DNA of 64,000 nucleotides from Daucus carota subsp. sativus. Taxonomy: Eukaryota > Streptophyta > Magnoliopsida > Apiales > Apiaceae. The notes beneath the pieces are model-generated. The model saw nothing but the letters and a program-made list of their open reading frames with translations. It was not told where the DNA came from and made no database searches. The stretch is taken from the NCBI RefSeq assembly GCF_001625215.2, contig NC_030381.2, forward strand, positions 42,592,689 through 42,656,688, read 5' to 3'. This document shows positions 54,990-64,000 of the stretch, one piece after another; the stretch's first letter is position 1, and each line of letters opens with the position of its first letter. The translations under genes were made by a program, and so were the position numbers.

Positions 54990-57900
54990 ATGACGAAAGT
55001 ATACGGAACCGGGGCTCTCGATTTCAAGCGCCACCGAGTCGCCGAGTATCCACTCAATGAGTCAAAGCCTGGTACTAATGCACCGAGTTCAATCACTCTA
55101 CTTGAGATTCAGCGAGACAAGCTCACGCGAATCGCCGAGGAGAATTGGGCGAAAAGTGATGGCAAGAAATTGAAGGCGTTTAGTGAGGAGCTTGTGAGGG
55201 AGATTTATCACACTGAGTTGCTGGTCAAGAGTGGCAGGAAAACGGTGCCGTTGCAGCGAGTTATGATTTTGGAAGTCAGTCAGTATCTGGAGAACTATTT
55301 GTGGCCGAATTTTGATCCCGAGACGGCGACTTTCGAGCATGTCATGTCAATGATTCTTATGATTAATGAGAAGGTAGTATTCGATTCGTTATGTTTGGTA
55401 TTCAGATAGTGTAGCGTTTAGTTGAGTTGCTTTCTATATGTTTATTAATTTTGATGTGTAGCATGTAGTGGCTCCTAGGCTAGTAATGTATGTGTATGTG
55501 TAGCGTGTATTGGCTCCTAGGCTAGTAATGAATAGGATTAAAATTTGCGAATATAATTAGAGATTGAAGATAAGGATATGAGAGAGAGAGAGAGAGAGTG
55601 GGGGGGGGGGGGGGGGGGGGGGGGGGGGAAGAGAGAGATCCAGACCTTGGAGTTATGAGCATTGGCAAATGATCTTGGCGATGTTTAGACTTGATAATGA
55701 TATCTTAAATTTAGTATAAGAAAATATTTCATCTAGCCATTAAATGAGTGTGAGTTCAGAATTTATAGCAAAATGAAGTAAGAACACTAATACAGATTTA
55801 CAGGACCATTATTGCCCATATATGATGTTTGTATACAGAAGATATTAGCAGATAGCTCAATACTTGGAATATAAATACAAACTCTGCACAGATGGTTAAA
55901 TGGTTAAATGTGTATCAGTAATGATATAAAAATTCTGCACAAAAAATTCTGCACAAATGGTTTAGAGACAATGATCAAATGTGTAATATATGTATATATA
56001 GCAAGAAATAGGTTTATTGCAGGTCGTATTAGTGATCTTGTTGTCATTATCAGAATAAATTCAGAAACTATGATGTAGCTAAATAGAACGTGTTTAGATA
56101 TGTTTTATTTATTTTTTTAAAATTTAAGCGCGCCGGAAAAGTGTTCGTATCCTATATATGGTAAGCCATAGAGGGTGTTCAGCTCAGTTCCTGTGAACCG
56201 GGGTGGGTTGGGGGGTATCTTCTATGATCAGATCTTGTGAGGGTGTTTAGTGAGGAAGGTACTGTATTTATTATATTTCTTAGATTATGATTTGAACATG
56301 CAACTAAGAAGTTCTCTTTTGGATTTTGTAAAATTGGTAGTTTCGGGAGAATGTTGCTGCTTGGATTTGCTTCTACAATAATAAGGATCTATTCAACTCA
56401 TTTCTTGAGAAGGTTTTGCATTTGAAAGAGGTAAGCTTACAGCTTGATTTTCTGGCTGGAGCCATTGTATGTTATGTATGTTGCTATATCTCTCTTATAT
56501 AAACTGTATGGTTAAGCCAAACTAATTTAAGTCCATTTCAAAATAAATGCCCAATTTCGTCAAATTTGTTATCTTAATGAAAATTTTGAGATGTGATGTG
56601 AAATGGTGAAAATCTCCTTTGGCTAAGTAACTCGTTGAGGCACTAAAATGACAATACTATCTTGCCATACATTGTCTTTAGTTTAATATGTTTGATTGCA
56701 TCATGGCTTATTCTATAAGCAGTTATTTTAGTTTGTGCATTTAAAATGTTTGTTATGCGAGTCTAATACCTCTTTAACATCATGTAAAGGATAGATAATA
56801 TTTAGATGCATATAGACCAAAACCATGATATTACCCAAACAAACTCCTGATTCCCCCCAAAAGCTTCTCCTGCGCACATTAGAAGGATAGTGTCACAACA
56901 CATATCTTCATCATTAATAAACCTTGACGTTCGAGTTTCATCCATGTAAGGAGGCCTGAAATGCCAGTTCCAAAGAACAATAAATTTTAGAAACATAATA
57001 TTTCCCGACCAAGGTTTGACTTTCTTGGGAGACGCTTGGCACGCTTGCCCTTAGTAGTTGAATCCGGATTTACCTGGTTATGGGTGGGGCGGTCCATAAC
57101 CCAAGGTTTGAAACCCCGCAGTATTGTGGGGTAGTTCCTCGCAAAAAAAATAAAATAAATATGAGACAGCGTACTGTAGGAAGTGGTCTGTAGCGTATGA
57201 ACAATTTACAAGTATAATATGTTAAAAGTTCTGATGGGGGACTTGCTTAGATATAGTGTTCTTCCAAGCAGGTTACTAGAGAGGGAGTAAGGTCAACATA
57301 GTTTATGCTTCATAGTTTTATCCTTGCCTGTTTGGTTCTATCATTAATTCATTATATTCATATGCTTGCTGGTTTGCACTTCTGCATAATTGTCACTAAA
57401 AGGTAGGTACTTGGATATTTTGAAAAATAGTCCTTTAAAGAAGCTTAATATTTTTTTTTACCTATTTGGCCTGCCTTGACAATACTCACATGGTACTTGC
57501 AGTTATTATATGTTGTGAAGTTGGAGTAGTTTTTTACTTATAAGTTTTTTGGATAATATATTTAATAATTTAATAATACATGACCTGGAATTGATGCAAA
57601 TAAAAAAAATAATACGTAAATACTTGAAGTTCCATTCACGGAGAATAATGTTTATTTTTGTAAGTCATGTTAAGAACTTAAAAGTAACTAAAGAGTATCT
57701 GTCTAAAATATAGTAAATCATAATTCATTTTAACTTAACTTATGCGAACAGGCCCATGTGCATAGGCTAGCAGTACATATGATTAATACATAACTATGTA
57801 TTTACAAATTATGAGAGCTAAGATCTTAAAAATGATTGCAGGGAAGAAGCTTGAGTATTGCCGAAAAGACTAATTACCTTCTTTTTATGATAAACGCCTT

Positions 57901-60900
57901 CCAGGTACAAAAGCATTCTTGTATCAGTGTAGTGTTTGGTGCACTACATATTGTTTGATAATAAAATGGAACTTCAAATTATATGTATTTTTTGTTGATC
58001 TTACTGTTTATTTGGTGATAGAGCTTGGAAGATGAGGTAGTGAGCAAAACATTTTTAAGGTTAACAAGTTTGCAGTGTTGGCATAGTCTATCATATGGCC
58101 GTTTTCAGGTAATTTTGTAGTCATATTTCTTATTATCTCTTTTATTGCCATTTCCTTTAAACAGTTTTAGTGGGTTGTTTATATTGCATCTGCCTTCTAC
58201 TGTAGATTGAGCTGTGCCTTAATCCAGATCTGATTAAGAAATGGAAAAAGGTAGCTAAAAAAGCAAAGGAGGCTAAAAAACGAGACGAGTCGTTTGATCT
58301 ATCGACTGTGCTGGAAGTAAAGTTTTTGAGGAGTATTGTTGAAGAGTTTTTAGAGGTGTGATTTTTAAGCAGTTTGGTTTTTTAGTATGTAAACTCGACC
58401 GCTGAAGTATCTAAGATATCTGACTTCACATATTACTGCAGGTACTTGATTGTGAGGTTGTTGATGAATCTGGACAAGTTAATGAATCTTCTATCTTGTA
58501 CTGTGAGAGATTTGTGGAATTTCTTATTGACCTCTTGAGCCAGCTTCCGACTAGGAGGTATGTTTGTGTTGATTATTATTCTATTGTAAAATAGTATGAT
58601 GTCACGTTTGATTCTATATCTATTATAAATGATTCAAAATAGCGATTTTCATAAAATATTTACTAAATTTACCCTCTGGAGAGTTCATTATAAGCTTATG
58701 AATATATAATTGTTAAATAATATATATTACCCACATTGAATTTAGATGATCTGTACATATATATATATATATGTATATATATTATATTTTTTCCTTTTAC
58801 CTAGTTTATATCCAAAGGTTAGCAAGTGAGCTTGCTGTATAAACACATTCCACACTTGAAAAGAAATGCAACAAAGCTCAAAAATCTGAAATGCTATATG
58901 AATATACATATGTGTGTGTGTGTGTCTGTATCAGATATTAAATAGTTTTCCTAATGTTTAAGTCAACTTGAAAGGAAAATACCTTTAGTTGGATGTGTTG
59001 ATTGTATCTAAATACCTAACAATGTATTCCACAGATTTTCTAGAGCCATAATTTGCGAAACTATAGGACTTGATAATTTTTTAATGTGTTTAAATTATCA
59101 TAACTGGAAGTATAGGGGGGATGTGAGAATCCTTCTGTGGAAGTTTAAGGCACTAGATACTCTAGTGAAACCGTGAAACATGTGTTGGCCGATGGACGTG
59201 ATAATCATCTAGCAAGCATACCTATTTGTTGCAAAGGCCCTTCATTGATTCACACACACATACTACTTAAATTTTCAAAAGTCTTGAAGTATAATATCTA
59301 CGATTGAGCATACTATGAATTTCATGTAGATGCTTAATATCTGTAAAATCTAGAAGATTGTGTTTGGAACTAATACCTATCTCATGTTCCCGCCTTCCAT
59401 TTTTCTGCCACAGATTTTTTAGGCCTTTAGTGGCTGATGTAGCAGTAGTTGCCAAATGTCATTTGAGTTATCTGTACAAACATGAGAAAGGAAAGCTCTT
59501 TTCGCAATTGGTTGACTTGCTACAGTACTATGAGAACTTTGAGATTGATGACCGTTCAGGGAGGCAGATGACCGATGATGAGGTGCTTCAGACTCATTAT
59601 GAACGAGTTCACTCCTTTCAACTTTTAGCGTTTAAGAAAGTCCCAAAGGTTAGCGTTCTCTTTCAATGTTTTATGCTAACTGGAATTGTGAAATTATGTG
59701 GTCGATTTATCTCAATCTTATTTTCCTGCATGTAGCTGCGAGAACTTGCTCTGGCGAATATTGGATCAATTCATAGGCGTGCCGATCTTTCAAATAAGCT
59801 TTCTAAACTTACCGAACAAGAGCTTAGGGATCTAGTCTGTAGTAAGGTTAGTCAGATGGACTATATATACAGCATGTTCAGAGAGTTGGTGATTTCGAAT
59901 GTGTATGTCTTTTGGTTGGCAAACTTATATGATACACAAGCGAGTGTGATATCCCACAGTCATGGCATGTCAAGAGTCAAGATTTCCATTGCTATTGTTG
60001 TCAAGCTTGCCTTCTAGCGTCTATGGTCTCTCATATTCTTGTCTTTATATTATGCAACTCTGACAAAGTGACAATATAAGTTCTTGATTCTAAAAGTTTA
60101 CAACATGAATGGATTATTTTGCCGACGGCACATACATGCTCACTTTTTTTAGATAACAACTGTGTTTCTAATAAACTTTCTTCGTCCATACTTCAGATCT
60201 TTTCTTTTTATTATATCCCTGATATGTCTTAGATAGTTGTAGATATTACCACCTCACTGTTGTTTTGGGGTTGAGAAACTTGAATCTTACTATATCTATG
60301 AATTTCCATTAATTGATGATGGTGCATTGAACTGATTAAATTGGCACTTAAAATTTTTATACTCAGTGTGGAAGTGGTTATTTGCTGGATTAGTGAGATA
60401 TTTTTAAATTAAAAGCTTATATTGGGTTTTTATCGCCTCATATATTATTTCTTATCCTGCATGTATATTCTTGGCTAACATCTCTTTTTTCGTTAGCTCA
60501 AACTGGTGTCAAAGAATGATCCTTGGTCTGAAAGGGAAGAATTTCTGATTGAAGTGATGGTATCTTACTTTGAAAGAAAACAATCCCAGAAGGAAGCAAT
60601 AAATGCTCTACCTCTCTACCCAAATGAACAGATAATGTGGGATGAAAGCCTTGTACCGAGCATCAATTACTCCGGGGAAGGATGTCTGGCACTTCCAAAG
60701 CTTAATCTGCAATTTTTGACCCTTCATGATTACCTTCTTAGAAATTTCAACCTCTTTCGTCTTGAGTCAACATATGAAATCCGAGAGGATATACAAGAGG
60801 CTGTACCACACTTACTTGCCTATGTCAATAATGAAGGAGAAACTGCTTTTCGTGGTTGGTCAAGAATGGGCGTGCCGATAAAAGAATTTAAGATCAGGTC

Positions 60901-63900
60901 TGTTAAGCAACCAAATATTGGAGAAGTTAAACCATCATCTGTTACAGCAGAAGTAACATTCAGTATATCCAGTTACAAGGCACAAGTAAGATCTGAGTGG
61001 AATTCCCTGAAAGAGCATGATGTTCTGTTTCTACTTTCCATTCGCCCGTTGTTTGAGCCTCTGAGTGCCGAAGAGGCAGAAACTGCCACCGTTCCACAAA
61101 AGCTTGGTCTTCAATATGTACGCGGGTGTGAAGTTATTGAGATGCGTGACGAGGAGGGAACTCTCATGAATGATTTCACTGGTCGAATTAAACGAGATGA
61201 ATGGAAGCCTCCAAAAGGAGAACTGAGAACTGTAACTGTTGCTCTAGATACGGCACAGTATCATATGGATGTTACTGATATTGCAGAAAAAGGTGGAGAT
61301 GATGTTTATGGTACATTTAATGTATTGATGAGGAGAAAGCCCAAGGAAAACAATTTTAAAGCAATTCTGGAATCTATTAGAGATCTAATGAATGAAACTT
61401 GTATTGTGCCTGATTGGTTGCATGATATATTTTTGGGCTATGGGAATCCCTCTGCAGCACAGTGGACTAACATGCCTGATCTTCTGGACACCGTAGATTT
61501 TAAAGATACTTTCCTTGATGCTGACCATGTTTTACAGTGTTTTCCAGATTATCAGGTTTGTTTATAGTTGTCGATGATTAGACTGCTTATACTTTAGTGT
61601 TCCGATATAACATCCTTGTATAATCATCGATCACATTTCTGCAGGTTTCTTTTTTGAATACGGATGGCACAGAGAACCTTTTACCAAGTCCTCCCTTCCG
61701 TATCAAACTTCCTAGAAATCTAAAAGGCAATGTTCATGCTCTTCCTGGTAATGAGAAGTCTGCTGTAGCATCAATTGATGCTGTTGGCAAAGCAGACAAT
61801 GGTTCTGAGAAAGATACACTGATTGTTGAGGCTTATATCCCTCCTGATCCAGGCCCATATCCCCAGGATCAGCCAAAGCAGAACTCAGTTAGATTCACCC
61901 CGACACAGGTTCTAACCAATTCCACTTATAGATGTCTATGCATGCGACCATCCTTGCATGATATATTGATATGTCCTTTAATTTTTTTCCGACTCTGGGT
62001 TGTATCACCTGGTTTTTTGTTACAAATGGATGCTTTAAAAGCTACACTCTATTTTATTTCATTTTTATATATTATTTTTACAAATACATGCGAACTTGCT
62101 TATTGTTTTGTTATATAATAAATCCGTTGAACATGGGATCCCAATATAGGAGACAAGGTATTTTTTGGGGTTCAAAACTTTGTAGTAATGTTCAGTTCCT
62201 ATGTGTAACTTTCTTCTTAAGATACCAAAACCAAGTTATTTTTTGACTATTTTATATATTCTCGGAAATTGGAAGTGACATAGTATATCAGTGATAGGGT
62301 GTATATCATGGGCCTTCTCCATTCCACAAGAATTTTCAAATATCAAACGCTTATGTATTCTTTACTCCTGGAGATATTTGTTTTTCGGCCTATGATTCAT
62401 ATTATAGCTTTCATTAATTTCTTTATCCTGGTTTTGTAGATTGGAGCTATCATCTCAGGTATTCAGCCTGGGCTAACTATGGTTGTTGGTCCACCTGGTA
62501 CAGGAAAGACTGATACTGCTGTGCAGATCTTGAATGTCCTATATCACAACTGTCCTTCTCAAAGAACACTGATAATTACTCATTCAAATCAAGCTTTGAA
62601 TGATCTCTTTGAGAAGATAATGCAGGTTTGTACTCAAGTCTCTGCAAACTACTATTCAATTTGAGCATATTAGATGTCTGTTATTCCCTTTCCTTGCTAG
62701 TGTAGTGCCGGACTATTATTTCATAAAGTTCTTAGGAAGTATTATGTTGCTTTAATATCTTTGTAGTCTCATTTGTCTAAGCATATAACTGTTTACATGA
62801 CAGAGGGACGTGCCTGCTCGTTATCTTCTCCGTCTTGGTCAAGGTGAACAAGAGTTAGCAACAGATCTTGATTTCAGTCGCCAAGGCCGTGTTAATGCAA
62901 TGCTTGTTAGACGGTTAGAATTGCTTGCTGAAGTAGAGAGGCTAGCGAAATCTCTTCAATTGCCCGAGGATGTTGGTTATACATGTGAAACAGCTGGATA
63001 CTTCTGGTTGCTTCATGTGTATTCTCGTTGGGAACAATTTCTGGCTGCATGTGCTAAGCCTGAGAATAAAGAGAAACCCAGCTTTGTTCATGATTTCTTC
63101 CCCTTTAAAGAGTTCTTTACGAATAGTCCAAATCCAATTTTTACCAGCCAGTCCTTTGAGAAAGACATGCGTGCAGCTAAAGGGTGCTTTCGCCATCTAA
63201 AAACCATGTTCCAAGAGCTTGAAGAGTGTCGGGCTTTTGAATTGCTCAAGTCTACAGCTGATCGGGCAAACTACTTGATGACCAAACAGGCAAAAATTGT
63301 AGCAATGACTTGCACTCATGCAGCTCTGAAGCGGAAAGATTTTCTTCAGCTGGGATTTAAGTATGATAATCTACTAATGGAAGAAAGTGCTCAAATTTTG
63401 GAGATCGAAACTTTTATTCCAATGTTGCTTCAGAGACAGGAAGATGGATACGCTCGACTGAAGCGCTGTATTTTGATTGGTGACCATCACCAATTGCCTC
63501 CAGTTGTAAAGAATATGGCTTTCCAAAAGTACAGTCACATGGATCAGAGTCTATTCACAAGGTTTGTCCGACTGGGTATACCATATATTGAGCTCAATGC
63601 ACAAGGTAGAGCTAGGCCAAGTTTAGCTCGACTCTACAACTGGAGGTATAGGGATCTGGGAGATCTTCCAAATGTGAAGGAGAATGCCATTTTCCATAGA
63701 GCAAATGCTGGGTTTTCCTATGATTATCAGTTAGTAGATGTGCCTGATTACCATGGGAGAGGTGAGAGTGCTCCTTCTCCATGGTTCTATCAAAATGAAG
63801 GAGAGGCTGAATATCTTGTCAGTGTCTACATTTTCATGCGCTTATTGGGATACCCCGCAAATAAGATTTCCATCTTGACAACTTATAATGGCCAAAAGCT

Positions 63901-63964
63901 GCTGATTCGTGATGTCATTAGCAGACGATGTGTACCATATGATTTCATTGGCCCACCACACAAA
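54990..63964 (+). CDS. Intron-binding protein Aquarius homologue (MAC7/EMB2765), 3'-truncated by window
   Basis: Spliceosomal SF1 RNA helicase that binds the intron near the branch point; plant MAC7 belongs to the MOS4-associated complex. Twelve exons are visible: 54990-55373, 56341-56430, 57842-57904, 58022-58108, 58206-58355, 58442-58557, 59414-59648, 59736-59846, 60497-61555, 61645-61908, 62440-62625 and 62804-63964. They give 1302 residues; the Arabidopsis protein has about 1509, so about 200 C-terminal residues lie beyond the window. The start [17 protein letters not shown] matches plant homologues. The N-terminal armadillo-like part runs through exons 1-9. The helicase core shows Walker A GPPGTGKT (about 870), motif II variant MEESAQ (about 1107) and GDHHQLPPV (about 1140), then [16 protein letters not shown]. 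The exon 12 end (GPPHK then GTAAGT) is a good donor. Confidence 0.95.
55456..55539 (+). repeat. Two-copy tandem duplication, 42-bp unit, in Aquarius homologue intron 1
   Basis: GTGTAGCATGTAGTGGCTCC and GTGTAGCGTGTATTGGCTCC, each followed by TAGGCTAGTAATG, start 42 bases apart. Confidence 0.7.
55581..55637. repeat. (AG)n microsatellite joined to a 29-base poly-G tract
   Basis: Nine AG units (55581-55598) run into 29 G (55600-55628), then AAGAGAGAGA. It lies in intron 1 of the Aquarius homologue; the homopolymer length may be imprecise. Confidence 0.9.
58911..58925. repeat. (TG)n microsatellite in Aquarius homologue intron 6
   Basis: About seven TG units. An (AT)n run lies nearby at about 58757-58787. 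Confidence 0.8.
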
Positions 63965-64000
63965 GTAAGTACAGCTATAAAAGTAAATTAGGCGAGTATT

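Noticed and set aside
1-64000. Biosynthetic gene cluster linking CKX, PAP, dirigent and others
   Set aside because: The genes belong to unrelated pathways, are oriented irregularly and lack co-regulated motifs that I can see.

Overview
The window is plant nuclear DNA, most likely from a eudicot. The genes have many short AT-rich introns with canonical GT-AG borders, the intergenic DNA is AT-rich, and Stowaway, hAT-like and SINE-like elements are present. Its gene families are plant-specific or plant-type: autoinhibited Ca2+-ATPase, cytokinin dehydrogenase, IQD, purple acid phosphatase, GRAS, dirigent, ARP7 and a PICBP-like calmodulin-binding protein. I cannot name the species from sequence alone. 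Exon models were built by hand from splice sites, reading phase and conserved protein motifs. For each multi-exon gene given with exon coordinates, the phases add up.

Layout: a 5'-truncated ACA-type Ca2+ pump (1-3310, +) converges on a cytosolic glycerol-3-phosphate dehydrogenase (4756-8167, -). After a repeat-rich spacer (8168-11805) come a cytokinin dehydrogenase (11806-13971, -) and an IQD protein (16080-18177, -). A 3.7 kb spacer separates the IQD gene from a divergently oriented purple acid phosphatase of the PAP1/24/27 type (21866-26371, +). Next are an SCL3-like GRAS gene (29346-30773, +), a dirigent gene (32413-32967, -), ARP7 (34840-42304, -, with a 5'-UTR intron) and a large intronless calmodulin-binding protein gene (44470-47424, -). 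A repeat-rich 5.6 kb region follows, then a small secreted cysteine-rich peptide gene (53016-53240, -). The window ends inside the Aquarius/MAC7 spliceosomal helicase gene (54990-63964, +, 3'-truncated).

The genes do not form a pathway or cluster. Loose themes are calcium/calmodulin signalling (ACA pump, IQD, PICBP-like) and hormone response (CKX, SCL3), but their closeness looks incidental.

The most notable structure is mobile. Four non-autonomous hAT-like elements have perfect 8-bp target-site duplications (24221-24759, 30999-31658, 40806-41529, 49824-50747). Each carries a different short GC-rich motif iterated near its ends around an AT-rich core. Three of the four lie in introns or close to genes. 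Other points are a GC-AG intron in the phosphatase gene, three long poly-G tracts, SINE-like fragments, and several local tandem duplications. I found no CRISPR array, operon-like system, rRNA or convincing tRNA gene, and no clearly undescribed multi-gene system.
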